DNA from: Alphaproteobacteria bacterium
Lineage (GTDB): Bacteria > Pseudomonadota > Alphaproteobacteria > Rhodobacterales > Rhodobacteraceae
Assembly (NCBI GenBank): GCA_030425145.1
Contig: JAUHVK010000030.1
Span: 1 to 56,199 of the forward strand
Length of the DNA: 56,199 bases
Direction: 5' to 3'
The translations under genes and the position numbers were made by a program. Of this stretch, positions 18,947 through 27,422 are shown one piece after another. Below the pieces are notes generated by a model that did no database searches, was not told where the DNA came from, and saw only the letters and a program-made list of their open reading frames with translations. Position 1 is the first letter of the stretch. Every line of letters starts with the position of its first letter.

Positions 18947-20562
18947 TGCTCAGCCCCTCTGCCCATGTCGATACGTTCGCCCGCGACAACCTTCCGCCAC
19001 CTGACCTCTGGCCTGAATTCAATCTGGCCGGGTTCGACTACCCCGAACGGCTGAACGCGGGGTGGGAGCTGACCGATGGCATGGTCGAGAAGGGTTTTGG
19101 CGACCATACTGCGCTGATCGGCAACGGGCGGTTGCGCACATACAAGGAACTCAGCGACTGGACCAACCGGCTGGCCCACGTGCTGGTCGAGGATTTGGGC
19201 GTGAAACCCGGCAACCGCGTTCTGATCCGGTCGGCCAATAACCCGGCGATGGTGGCCTGCTGGCTGGCGGCGACCAAGGTGGGGGCCGTGGTGGTCAACA
19301 CCATGCCCATGCTGCGCGCGGCCGAGTTGCGGACCTATGTGGAACTGGCCGAGATCACGCACGCGCTTTGCGACACGAGGCTGATGGACGAGATGGTGGC
19401 CTGCGCCAAGGACAGCGCCACTTTGACATCCGTAATTGGGTTTGATGGAACCTCGAACCACGATGCCGAGCTTGACCGGCTGGCACTGGAAAAGCCCGTG
19501 CGCTTCACTTGTGTGCCGACTGGGCGGGACGATGTGGCGTTGCTGGGGTTCACCTCGGGATCAACCGGAGTGCCCAAGGCGACGATGCATTTCCACCGCG
19601 ACCTGATGATCATCGCGGACGGCTATGCGCGCGAAGTGTTGGGCGTCACACCTGACGACGTTTTTGTCGGCTCTCCGCCGCTGGCCTTCACCTTTGGCCT
19701 TGGCGGTCTGGCGATATTTCCCTTGCGGTTCGGCGCGGCGGCAACGCTGTTGGAACAGGCGACTCCGCCGAACATGATCGAGATCATCGAGAAATACAAA
19801 GCCACGGTCTGCTTCACCGCGCCTACCGCGTACCGTGTGATGCTGCGCGCGATGGAGGAAGGAGCCGACCTGTCTTCCTTGCGGGCGGCGGTGTCAGCGG
19901 GCGAAACCCTGCCCGGCCCGGTCTATGACGAGTGGATCGCCAAGACCGGCAAACCCATGCTCGACGGGATCGGAGCGACGGAACTTTTGCACATCTTCAT
20001 CTCCAACCGGTTTGACGACCACAAGCCCGCCTGCACCGGCAAACCCGTCACCGGTTATGAGGCGAAGATCATCAATGACGCGGGTGAGGTTCTGCCGGAT
20101 GGCGAAGTTGGGCGGCTGGCAGTGCGCGGTCCGACGGGGTGCCGCTATCTCAAGGGGGATCGCCAGAGCGCCTATGTGCAAGACGGCTGGAACATCACCG
20201 GCGACAGCTTCTGGCGGGACGAAGATGGCTATTTCCATTTCGCCGCGCGCAATGACGACATGATCGTGAGTTCCGGCTACAACATCGCCGGTCCTGAAGT
20301 GGAAGCGGCCTTGCTGGCCCATCCAGCGGTGGCCGAATGCGCGGTGATCGGCACGCCTGACGAGGAACGCGGCTATGTCGTTCAGGCGCATGTGGTCCTG
20401 TCCGACGGTCATGTCCGGGACACGGAAATGGTCAAAGCCTTGCAGGATCACGTCAAGACGACCATCGCGCCCTACAAATACCCGCGGTCGGTTGTCTTCA
20501 CGGACACCCTACCCAAAACCGCGACCGGGAAAATCCAGAGATTCAGGCTGAAAGACCAATGA
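18946..20562 (+). CDS. Benzoate/2-aminobenzoate-CoA ligase family protein
   Basis: This AMP-forming acid-CoA ligase has 538 residues. The phosphate-binding loop is TSGSTGVPKATMHFH (about residue 205), with GATELLHIF and the C-terminal lysine motif LPKTATGKIQRF. The N-terminal region (NLPPPDLWPEFNLAGFDYPE) is typical of benzoate-CoA ligase relatives, which include 2-aminobenzoate-CoA ligase (AbmG) of Azoarcus evansii. It should activate the aromatic acid before the fused monooxygenase acts. The ATG at 18946 has AGGAGG six bases upstream; a GTG one codon earlier is possible. The gene overlaps both neighbours by short ATGA-type junctions. Confidence 0.88.
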   Translation: MLSPSAHVDTFARDNLPPPDLWPEFNLAGFDYPERLNAGWELTDGMVEKGFGDHTALIGNGRLRTYKELSDWTNRLAHVLVEDLGVKPGNRVLIRSANNPAMVACWLAATKVGAVVVNTMPMLRAAELRTYVELAEITHALCDTRLMDEMVACAKDSATLTSVIGFDGTSNHDAELDRLALEKPVRFTCVPTGRDDVALLGFTSGSTGVPKATMHFHRDLMIIADGYAREVLGVTPDDVFVGSPPLAFTFGLGGLAIFPLRFGAAATLLEQATPPNMIEIIEKYKATVCFTAPTAYRVMLRAMEEGADLSSLRAAVSAGETLPGPVYDEWIAKTGKPMLDGIGATELLHIFISNRFDDHKPACTGKPVTGYEAKIINDAGEVLPDGEVGRLAVRGPTGCRYLKGDRQSAYVQDGWNITGDSFWRDEDGYFHFAARNDDMIVSSGYNIAGPEVEAALLAHPAVAECAVIGTPDEERGYVVQAHVVLSDGHVRDTEMVKALQDHVKTTIAPYKYPRSVVFTDTLPKTATGKIQRFRLKDQ

Positions 20563-20978
20563 CCGAGCCCGCCTTTGCCAAAGACCAGAAGGTCCTTTTT
20601 CGCCATTGCGACCCGGCGGGGATCGTCTTTTTCCCGCGCTATTTCGAGATGATGAACGACCTCGTCGAAGCGTTCTTTGACGAAGCCCTCGATTACCCGT
20701 TCGAGCAAATTCTCAAGACCGAGGGCATCCCCACTGCCCAGATCGAAACGCGGTTCGTGAAGCCCAGCTATCACGGCGACCAACTACGGCTGTCGCTCTG
20801 GGTGGTACGTGTGGGCACAACATCCCTAACCTACAAGATGACGGCGACCTGTGGCGATGAGTTGCGCTTTGAAACCCGTGCAACGCTGGTGCATGTCGAT
20901 GGCGCGGGCCGCCCAAGCCCGTGGCCGGATGTGCTGGTCCCCCTTCTCAAGACCAAAGAGGCCCAAGATGACGCATAA
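20559..20978 (+). CDS. Hotdog-fold acyl-CoA thioesterase (4HBT type)
   Basis: This 139-residue single-hotdog protein has the 4-hydroxybenzoyl-CoA-thioesterase motif near the N-terminus (FRHCDPAGIVFFPRYFEMMN), including the Asp used in catalysis. In CoA-dependent aromatic pathways such enzymes release CoA from dead-end thioesters. It is coupled to the ligase gene (ATGA at 20559-20562) and overlaps the next gene by eleven bases. Substrate range cannot be read from sequence. Confidence 0.88.
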   Translation: MTEPAFAKDQKVLFRHCDPAGIVFFPRYFEMMNDLVEAFFDEALDYPFEQILKTEGIPTAQIETRFVKPSYHGDQLRLSLWVVRVGTTSLTYKMTATCGDELRFETRATLVHVDGAGRPSPWPDVLVPLLKTKEAQDDA

Positions 20979-21363
20979 GACGATCCACCCCGAGGGCTGG
21001 TTGCCTGCCAAGGGTTACGCCAATGGGATGCTGACCAAGGACGGTGTGCTGCATATCGGTGGGCAGATCGGGTGGGACGCCAATAAGGTCTTTGTGTCCT
21101 CGGATTTCATCGGCCAGATGCGGCAGGCTCTGTCCAACATCCGCGCGATCGTCGAGGCGGCGGGCGGCTCGGTGGAGGACGTCACCCGTCTGACATGGTT
21201 TGTGACGGACAAGGCCGAGTACCTTGCTCATCAAGCAGACGTCGGTACCGCCTATCGTGAAGTGTTCGGCAAACACTTCCCCGCGATGTCGATGGTGGTG
21301 GTCAGCGCGTTGATCGAAGACGAGGCCAAGGTCGAGATCGAAGCCACCGCGCATCTGGGCTGA
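20968..21363 (+). CDS. RidA-family protein of the aromatic operon
   Basis: This second RidA-like protein in the window has 131 residues (GYANGMLTKDGVLHIGGQIG, then the helix AIVEAAGGSVEDVTRLTWFV and a C-terminal KVEIEATAHLG). The start is the ATG at 20968 (MTHKTIHPEGW), overlapping the thioesterase gene by eleven bases. RidA proteins hydrolyse enamines and imines. The expected product of the fused monooxygenase, a 2-amino-1-ene-carboxyl-CoA, is itself an enamine, so this protein may catalyse the deamination step. The usual Arg-containing segment is absent (VSALIEDEAKV), as in non-RidA Rid subgroups, which weakens the activity call. It ends the operon and converges on fahA with six bases between stops. 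Confidence 0.87.
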   Translation: MTHKTIHPEGWLPAKGYANGMLTKDGVLHIGGQIGWDANKVFVSSDFIGQMRQALSNIRAIVEAAGGSVEDVTRLTWFVTDKAEYLAHQADVGTAYREVFGKHFPAMSMVVVSALIEDEAKVEIEATAHLG

Positions 21364-21369
21364 CAGTTC

Positions 21370-22620
21370 TCACCTTCGCGCAGGCAGGACAGTGCCGACA
21401 CACGAGCCGAACCCGATACGGTAGCCATCGCCTTGAGCATGACCGCGCAGTGAAAGCGTATCGCCGTCCTCGACAAAGGTTCGGCTTTCGCCGGTATCCA
21501 GAGTGATCGGCTCTTTCCCGCCCCAACTCAGCTCCAGCAAAGCTCCACGATTGTGCCGCTCCGGCCCCGAGATGGTGCCCGATCCGAGCAGGTCGCCCAC
21601 CCGCATCGGACAGCCGGAACTGGTGTGATGCGCCAGTTGTTGCGCGGCGGAATAGTACATTTCGCGGTAGTTGGTTTCGGCGATCACGGTCTCGGCGCCA
21701 CCCTCTGGCGACAGCCCGACCGCTAGTTCAATGTCGTAGAGCATCGGCTCTGGCTCACTCAGATAGTCCAGCAGCGGCTTTTCGCGCTCGGGCGTGCCGG
21801 TGCGGAATGGCTCCAAAGCGGCAGCCGTCACAATCCACGGGCTGATCGTGGTTGCGGTGGCCTTGGACTGAAAAGGCCCGAGCGGTTGGTATTCCCACGC
21901 CTGAATGTCCCGCGCCGACCAATCGTTCAGGATGACATAGCCGAAGATGTTATCGAACGCCTCGGCCACGCTGATCGGCTCGTCTGACGCCTGCCCCACA
22001 ATCGCGCCGATTTCGAGTTCGATGTCGAAACGTGTTGAGGGCGCAAAGCGCGGTGCGTCATCGTCCGGACCTTTGATCTGACCATGCGGGCGCGTGACCG
22101 GCGTGCCGGACACCACCACCGAAGACGCACGGCCATTGTAGCCGATGGGGATGTGCAGCCAGTTCGGCGGCAGCGCATTTTCCGCGCCCCGGAACATCGT
22201 GCCGACATTGGTGGCGTGATGGCGGCTGGAATAGAAATCGGTGAACTCGCTTACACGAAACGGCATGTGCAGTGTCGCGTCTTTCATCGGAACCGAGTGG
22301 GTGATGATCTGATCCTGCACCGCCTCATCTGCACCGTCGACCAGCATGGCGGTCAGCGACGTGCGGTATTGGGACCAAGCCTCACGGCCCAATTCCATGA
22401 AGTCGTTCCAGTACGGCGCGTCCAGCACTTCAGCGTCGGGATCGGCGCGCAGAATTCCAGCCGCTTCCAAACCGGTGGCATCGACGATCCGGTCTCCGAT
22501 AGCTACACCGCAGCGCAGGTCGCTGTCGCCCACTGAGAACACGCCGTAGGGCAAGTTGTTCAGCGGGAAATCACACTCTGGCGCGTTTGCGCTCTCCAGC
22601 CAGGACCGACGCAGACCCAT
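21370..22620 (-). CDS. fahA: Fumarylacetoacetase
   Basis: Fumarylacetoacetase hydrolyses fumarylacetoacetate to fumarate and acetoacetate, the last step of homogentisate breakdown. The protein has 416 residues, as expected. The active-site segment TDFYSSRHHATNVGTMFRG carries the metal-binding Asp and catalytic His. The further metal ligands lie in IELEIGAIVG and LNDWSARDIQAWEYQPLGPF, and the small N-terminal SH3-like domain is present (NLPYGVFSVGD). It follows hmgA on the same strand with three bases between them and is the last gene of a five-gene operon. Confidence 0.96.
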   Translation of the reverse strand: MGLRRSWLESANAPECDFPLNNLPYGVFSVGDSDLRCGVAIGDRIVDATGLEAAGILRADPDAEVLDAPYWNDFMELGREAWSQYRTSLTAMLVDGADEAVQDQIITHSVPMKDATLHMPFRVSEFTDFYSSRHHATNVGTMFRGAENALPPNWLHIPIGYNGRASSVVVSGTPVTRPHGQIKGPDDDAPRFAPSTRFDIELEIGAIVGQASDEPISVAEAFDNIFGYVILNDWSARDIQAWEYQPLGPFQSKATATTISPWIVTAAALEPFRTGTPEREKPLLDYLSEPEPMLYDIELAVGLSPEGGAETVIAETNYREMYYSAAQQLAHHTSSGCPMRVGDLLGSGTISGPERHNRGALLELSWGGKEPITLDTGESRTFVEDGDTLSLRGHAQGDGYRIGFGSCVGTVLPARR

Positions 22621-22623
22621 CGT

Positions 22624-23973
22624 TTATTTCTTCCCCGGCGTGCCGTCGAACTTCCTCTCAAGGCTCTCCCAGCAGTCGATGTAATCATCCTGCATCGGCG
22701 CTTCTTTTCCCGCAAATTCAGTAAGATGTTGCGGGAACCTCGTCTCAAACATGAAGGACATGGTGCGGTCCAGTTTGTCAGGACCAAGGTTCGCATTCGA
22801 CGCCTTCTCGAACGCCTCGCGGTCCGGACCGTGGGGCAGCATCATGTTGTGCAAGCTCATCCCGCCAGGAACGAAGCCCTGCGGTTTGGCATCGTACTGA
22901 CCGTAGATGTTACCCATCAGTTCCGACATGATGTTCTTGTGATACCACGGCGGGCGGAAGGTGTTTTCCGCCACCATCCAGCGTTCGCGGAACAGGACGA
23001 AGTCGATATTCGCGGTGCCCGGCACACCCGACGGGGCGGTCAGAACGGTAAAGATCGACGGGTCGGGATGGTCGAAGAGGATCGCACCGACCGGGCAGTA
23101 ATTACGCAGGTCGTATTTGTATGGGGCGTAATTGCCATGCCACGCCACGACGTCGAGCGGACTTTGCCCGATCTTGGTTTCATGGAACTGTCCGCACCAT
23201 TTGACCGTCAGGGTCGAAGGCACCTCACGGTCCTCGTACGCCGCGACCGGCGCTTTGAAATCGCGTGGATTGGCCATGCAGTTCGCACCGATGGGGCCAC
23301 GCCCGGGCAGTTCGAACTTCTGACCGTAATTTTCGCAGACAAAGCCCCGGCACGGGCCGTCGAGAACCTCAACCCGGTAGACCAGACCGCGCGGAATGAT
23401 GGCGATCTCCTTGGGTTCAATGTCGATGATCCCAAGCTCGGTGGCAAAGCGCAGCTTGCCTTCCTGCGGCACCACCAGCAACTCGCTGTCGGCGCTGAAG
23501 AAATAAGCGTCCTTCATGCTTTCGGTGACAAGGTAGATGTGGCTCGCCATGCCGACCTGCGTGTTCACATCACCGGCCGTTGTCATTGTCCGCATGCCAG
23601 TCAACCAGGTGAGTGGTTCGTCACTGTGCGGGACTGGATCCCAGCGATACTGGCCAAGGCTCGTCACATCTTCGGGAATGTGTGGAGCGCTTTTCCAGTA
23701 GGGAAGATCAACCCGCGCATAGCGGGCCGAATGTTTGACGGAAGGCCGGATCCGGTAACACCATGTCCGCTCGGGCGGGTTGGCGGTGAATGCCGTACCG
23801 GAAAGCTGTTCGCCATAGAGCCCATAGTTGCATTTCTGCGGGCTGTTCATGCCGCGCGGCAGGGCGTCGGGCAGTGCTTCGGTTTCGAAATCATTGGCCC
23901 AGCCGGGCATGTATCCCGGTTCGGTCAGCGTGCCTTTGGCCTGGATCAGACCGGATGTGTGCGGAGCATTCAT
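22624..23973 (-). CDS. hmgA: Homogentisate 1,2-dioxygenase
   Basis: This non-haem iron dioxygenase cleaves the homogentisate ring to maleylacetoacetate. It has 449 residues with the conserved N-terminus ([15 protein letters not shown]). The iron ligands are visible as the His and Glu of [12 protein letters not shown] and the His of [12 protein letters not shown]. The ATG at 23973 overlaps the stop of the DUF2783 gene (ATGA). A maleylacetoacetate isomerase (maiA) is not in this operon. Its position next to fahA and a ring hydroxylase points to a homogentisate route fed by a hydroxylated phenylacetate or similar acid. Confidence 0.97.
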   Translation of the reverse strand: MNAPHTSGLIQAKGTLTEPGYMPGWANDFETEALPDALPRGMNSPQKCNYGLYGEQLSGTAFTANPPERTWCYRIRPSVKHSARYARVDLPYWKSAPHIPEDVTSLGQYRWDPVPHSDEPLTWLTGMRTMTTAGDVNTQVGMASHIYLVTESMKDAYFFSADSELLVVPQEGKLRFATELGIIDIEPKEIAIIPRGLVYRVEVLDGPCRGFVCENYGQKFELPGRGPIGANCMANPRDFKAPVAAYEDREVPSTLTVKWCGQFHETKIGQSPLDVVAWHGNYAPYKYDLRNYCPVGAILFDHPDPSIFTVLTAPSGVPGTANIDFVLFRERWMVAENTFRPPWYHKNIMSELMGNIYGQYDAKPQGFVPGGMSLHNMMLPHGPDREAFEKASNANLGPDKLDRTMSFMFETRFPQHLTEFAGKEAPMQDDYIDCWESLERKFDGTPGKK

Positions 23974-24167
23974 TTTGTGTCTCCTTTCGAGGCAGCGGCC
24001 AGCGCTTCGGTCAAAACCGCGCGGTCGCCGATATGGTTGGCAAGGATCAGGATCAGACGGGCATTGAGCGCGATGCTGTCATCGTCGCTCAGCCCCTCAT
24101 GGGCGTTGAGCAGCTCGGCGTAAAACCCGTCGGGATCGGGGATGTTGGGGGCGGTGTTCAAAGCCAT
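23970..24167 (-). CDS. DUF2783 family small protein
   Basis: This 65-residue acidic, helix-rich protein starts [20 protein letters not shown], with [16 protein letters not shown] in the middle. It matches the small DUF2783 family, which is found next to FAD aromatic hydroxylase genes and has no settled function. It sits four bases after the hydroxylase stop and overlaps the hmgA start (ATGA). Tight placement between hydroxylase and dioxygenase suggests a partner or stabilising subunit of one of them. A longer reading to 24248 overlaps the hydroxylase and was rejected. Confidence 0.8.
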   Translation of the reverse strand: MALNTAPNIPDPDGFYAELLNAHEGLSDDDSIALNARLILILANHIGDRAVLTEALAAASKGDTK

Positions 24168-24171
24168 CGCA

Positions 24172-25785
24172 TCAGTCCTTTCCGATGGCGCGGACCAGGG
24201 CGGCGCGCACCATTGCGTTGTCATAGGCAGGCCAGCGCGCGGCGACATGCTGGTCGGGGCGAATCAGGTAGACGGCATTTCCCGCCTCGCCCAGATACCT
24301 GCCCTTGATGTCACCGCCCGCAGGCACAGAAAGGCCGCGCAGCGCCACACCTTCGACCTCCAGTTGGTCGGGCACGTCGGCTCCGATGCCCAGCAGCACA
24401 AAGTCTCCGCCAAGGTTATCCAGCAGGAACCCCTGCCCCAATGGCGCGTCCGGGCACGGAGCGCCCGGTCGCGTGCGTTCCGGTGCATCAGGGAGTGCAT
24501 CGGGCGTGTTGAGCGGCAATCCGTCATAGACGCACGGCACGGAAAGTCGGCCGGAATTGACCAGCGGACGGGCAAAGGCGTGGTGTTCGGCCAGGTCCAG
24601 CACCGCGTTGCGGAATACGTGGCTGATCTTCGACTTCGGCGTGATGAAATCGGTCGAGCGCGAGGAGTTGAGGATGTTCTCATCCGCCCCATGCCGTCGC
24701 TCGACATCATAGCTGTCGAGCAGGCTGTCGGGCGCGGTACCGTTCAGCACCATCCCGAGTTTCCAGCCAAGGTTGTCCACATCCTGAATGCCGGAATTGG
24801 CTCCGCGCGCCCCGAATGGCGACACCTGATGCGCAGCATCCCCGGCAAAGATCACTCGCCCGTGGCGAAACTTCTTCATCCGGCGGCATTGGAACGTGTA
24901 GATTGACGTCCAGACCAGCTCGTAATCCACATCCGGCCCCAGCATCGCATCGAGGCGGCGGCGGATGTTTTCTTCCTTCAGTTCTTCTTTGCGGTCGATG
25001 TCCCAACCCAGCTGGAAGTCGATCCGCCAGACGCCATCCGGCTGCTTGTGCAACAGCGCGCTGTCGCCGGATTTGAAATACGGCTCGAACCAGAACCAGC
25101 GTTCGGTGGGAAAATCGGCCTTCATGGTGATGTCGGCGATCAGGAAATTGTCCTCGAACACACGGCCATCGAAATCGAGCCCCATCATCTTGCGCAACGG
25201 GCTGGACGCGCCATCGCAACCAATCAGCCAGTCGGCACTGATCTGGTAGGGACCGTCTGGTGTGGTGATGTCGAGGACCACGTGATCGTCCTTGACCTCG
25301 ACCGCATCCACCCGGTTCTTGCCACGCAATTCGATGGGCGCGCCTTGCGCCTGCGCCTCACGCACGCGTTCGACAAGGAAGCGTTCGAAATGGGGCTGTT
25401 GCAGGTTGATAAAGGCCGGGTAGCGATGGCCTTCCTCTGGTAGCAGGTTGAATTCGTAGACTTGGCGATCATCGTGGAACACTTTGCCGAGGTTCCATAC
25501 AACCCCCTTGTCCAGCATCGGCTGCGCGCAACCGTACCGATGGGCAACCTCAAGCGTACGTTTCGCAAAACAGATCGCGCGTGACCCCTGCCCGACACCT
25601 TCGTGGTCGTCCAGCAACACGACCGGAATGCCCTGCAAGCCAAGATCAAGCGCGGTGGCAACGCCAATCGGACCGCCGCCCAGCACGACCACCGGATGGC
25701 GCACGGGGGCAGATGCGTCCTGATCGGAGCTGCGTTCATAGGGATACAGCTTGAATGCCAGTTGATAACGGTCATCGAGCGGCAT
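24172..25785 (-). CDS. FAD-dependent aromatic ring hydroxylase (MhpA-like)
   Basis: This class A flavin monooxygenase has 537 residues. FAD is bound by VVVLGGGPIGVATALDLG (about residue 32), the DG motif is WLIGCDGASSPLRKM, and the GD motif is VIFAGDAAHQVSPFGARGAN. A C-terminal thioredoxin-like region follows, as in phenol hydroxylase and MhpA. MhpA hydroxylates 3-(3-hydroxyphenyl)propionate. Being upstream of hmgA and fahA, this enzyme more likely forms homogentisate, for example from 3-hydroxyphenylacetate; that is inference from context. It is co-transcribed with the metallo-hydrolase gene 30 bases upstream and with the DUF2783, hmgA and fahA genes. Confidence 0.88.
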   Translation of the reverse strand: MPLDDRYQLAFKLYPYERSSDQDASAPVRHPVVVLGGGPIGVATALDLGLQGIPVVLLDDHEGVGQGSRAICFAKRTLEVAHRYGCAQPMLDKGVVWNLGKVFHDDRQVYEFNLLPEEGHRYPAFINLQQPHFERFLVERVREAQAQGAPIELRGKNRVDAVEVKDDHVVLDITTPDGPYQISADWLIGCDGASSPLRKMMGLDFDGRVFEDNFLIADITMKADFPTERWFWFEPYFKSGDSALLHKQPDGVWRIDFQLGWDIDRKEELKEENIRRRLDAMLGPDVDYELVWTSIYTFQCRRMKKFRHGRVIFAGDAAHQVSPFGARGANSGIQDVDNLGWKLGMVLNGTAPDSLLDSYDVERRHGADENILNSSRSTDFITPKSKISHVFRNAVLDLAEHHAFARPLVNSGRLSVPCVYDGLPLNTPDALPDAPERTRPGAPCPDAPLGQGFLLDNLGGDFVLLGIGADVPDQLEVEGVALRGLSVPAGGDIKGRYLGEAGNAVYLIRPDQHVAARWPAYDNAMVRAALVRAIGKD

Positions 25786-25815
25786 GATGGGTCTCCTCTC
25801 CCCCTCAGTGAGCCT

Positions 25816-26760
25816 TTAGCCTTGCAATTGTTCCCACATCTCAAGGTCGCGTTCGGCCGTCCAGATGCGCGGATGAACGATGCCGCGCGCCTCGTCATAG
25901 GCGCGGGCCACGTTGAACGGCAGGCAGTGTTCGTAGATCGCGTAGTCTTTGAATTTGGGATCGCAGGCGTCGCGCACTGAATCCCAAGCGTCCTTGAGGC
26001 TCCCGCCTTTCGCGGCAATCGGTTTGACTGCGTTATAGGTGCTGTCGACGAAATCCCGCGTGTTGGCGAGTGCGGCATCCACCATTTCGCGCCCGACCAG
26101 AGCGTCGCCACGTCCCGGCGCGATGCTTTGCGGGTCATAGGCCTTGACCGCATCCAGCGTCGCGCCCCAGTCTTCGAAATGGCCATCACCGCAGTAGCAG
26201 GCGGAGTGGTATTCCACGATATCACCTGTGAACATGGTCTGGCTGTCCGGCACCCAGATCACGCTGTCACCGGCAGTATGCGCGCGACCGATCTGTTTGA
26301 TCTCGACTTTCCGCTTGCCCAGATACACGGTCATGCTGTTACTGAAGGTGGTTGTCGGCCATGTCAGGCCGGGGATACTTTCATGCCCTTCGAAAAGGCG
26401 CGGAAAGCGCTGGAATTCGCTGTCCCAATCCTCTTGGCCCCGCTCTACCACCATGCCGCGCGCGGCGTCTGACATGATAATCTGATTGGCATTGAAGGCG
26501 CTCGCTCCCAGCACGCGAACAGCGTGGTAATGCGTCAGCACCACATGGGAAATCGGCTTATCCGTAACGCTGCGCACGCAGTCGATGACCTTCTGCGCGA
26601 GGCGCGGTGTGGCCTGCGCTTCGACGATCATCACGCTTTCGTCGCCGATGATCACACCTGAATTCGGGTCTCCCTCGGCGGTGAAGGCATAGAGGCCATC
26701 ACCAATTTCGGTAAAGGAAATCTGCTTCTCTGCGGTGTCGCCCTGCGATGCAAAAGCCAT
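25816..26760 (-). CDS. Metallo-beta-lactamase-fold protein with altered metal site
   Basis: This 314-residue protein belongs to the metallo-beta-lactamase superfamily (VIIGDESVMIVEAQATP, VVLTHYHAVRVLGASAF, IGRAHTAGDSVIWVPD, MFTGDIVEYHSACYCGDG). The canonical HxHxDH motif reads His77-Tyr-His79-Ala-Val-Arg82, so the Asp and His that bind the second zinc are missing. Either it binds one metal or it works differently. The start is the ATG at 26760 with GGAGAG about ten bases upstream; longer readings run through the divergent promoter. It heads the homogentisate operon, opposite a MarR gene, which suggests hydrolysis of an ester or thioester of the aromatic substrate or an intermediate. Confidence 0.83.
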   Translation of the reverse strand: MAFASQGDTAEKQISFTEIGDGLYAFTAEGDPNSGVIIGDESVMIVEAQATPRLAQKVIDCVRSVTDKPISHVVLTHYHAVRVLGASAFNANQIIMSDAARGMVVERGQEDWDSEFQRFPRLFEGHESIPGLTWPTTTFSNSMTVYLGKRKVEIKQIGRAHTAGDSVIWVPDSQTMFTGDIVEYHSACYCGDGHFEDWGATLDAVKAYDPQSIAPGRGDALVGREMVDAALANTRDFVDSTYNAVKPIAAKGGSLKDAWDSVRDACDPKFKDYAIYEHCLPFNVARAYDEARGIVHPRIWTAERDLEMWEQLQG

Positions 26761-26797
26761 TGGTGCGTGTCTCTCCATGAACTGACCGGTGCAGTCG

Positions 26798-26870
26798 GTT
26801 GCATCCGGCAACAGATCATTCGTCGTTGCAATGGCACCGAAAGTCAATATCATTTCAAATGCAACGAAAT
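26798..26870. promoter_or_regulatory. Palindromes in the homogentisate/MarR divergent promoter
   Basis: This 121-base divergent region contains GTTGC-ATCCG-GCAAC (26798-26812), a further GTTGCA at 26825, CATTT-C-AAATG (26851-26861) and the wider ATTTC-N9-GAAAT (26852-26870). The last two lie directly upstream of the MarR start (26882) and are good operator candidates for that protein. The ATTTCAA half-site also occurs in the palindrome at 13453-13468. Confidence 0.5.
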
Positions 26871-26881
26871 TGGATCGCCGC

Positions 26882-27388
26882 ATGACGCCAGAGAATTTTC
26901 ACCTGTCATCATTCCTGCCCTACCGGCTTGCTGTTCTGTCCGAACGGGTCAGTCGGCGGTTGTCGGTGGAATACGGTCGGACACATGGTCTGGTCGTGGC
27001 GGAATGGCGTGTTCTCGTGCATCTATTGCGCTGCGGAGCGGTGTCGGTTCGGGACATCCACAATTGCGTCAATCTGGAAAAGCCGCGCGTCAGCCGGGCG
27101 GTGTCGCGACTCGAAGCGGAAGGTCTGGTTCAGAAAACTCAAGGTGAAGCGGATGGACGGCTGGTCGCCATATCCCTGACGGATGCAGGGCGCCGCGCCC
27201 TGACCGACATCATTCCTGCTGCGACAAGGATCGAACGGCACCTAATGGATGCCGTCAGCCCGGACGAGCTCGACACGTTTTTTCGGGTGATGGAGCGGAT
27301 ACACGCGGTGCTCGACGAAGACCCGGAGGCTCGGCCCCGCACCGCCATGGACATGCGACCTGCCCCCGATACTGCGACGACAGCTTAG
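26882..27388 (+). CDS. MarR-family regulator of the homogentisate operon
   Basis: This 168-residue MarR protein has helix-turn-helix VSVRDIHNCVNLEKPRVSRA, recognition helix VSRLEAEGLV and wing EADGRLVAISLT. The start is the ATG at 26882 (MTPENFHLSSFLPYRLA); longer readings run through the divergent promoter. It faces the metallo-hydrolase, hydroxylase and hmgA-fahA operon across 121 bases that carry two palindromes. The usual arrangement is repression of the divergent operon, with release by an aromatic ligand. It converges on the response-regulator gene with a 34-base gap that shows no clear terminator. Confidence 0.88.
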   Translation: MTPENFHLSSFLPYRLAVLSERVSRRLSVEYGRTHGLVVAEWRVLVHLLRCGAVSVRDIHNCVNLEKPRVSRAVSRLEAEGLVQKTQGEADGRLVAISLTDAGRRALTDIIPAATRIERHLMDAVSPDELDTFFRVMERIHAVLDEDPEARPRTAMDMRPAPDTATTA

Positions 27389-27422
27389 GTCTCTAACTTA
27401 ACCCTTCGAGATCAGCTACGCT

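Noticed and set aside
22726-24123. A 465-residue plus-strand frame opposite hmgA
   Set aside because: hmgA on the other strand is certain from its iron ligands. The opposite frame has shadow-like composition and no motif.
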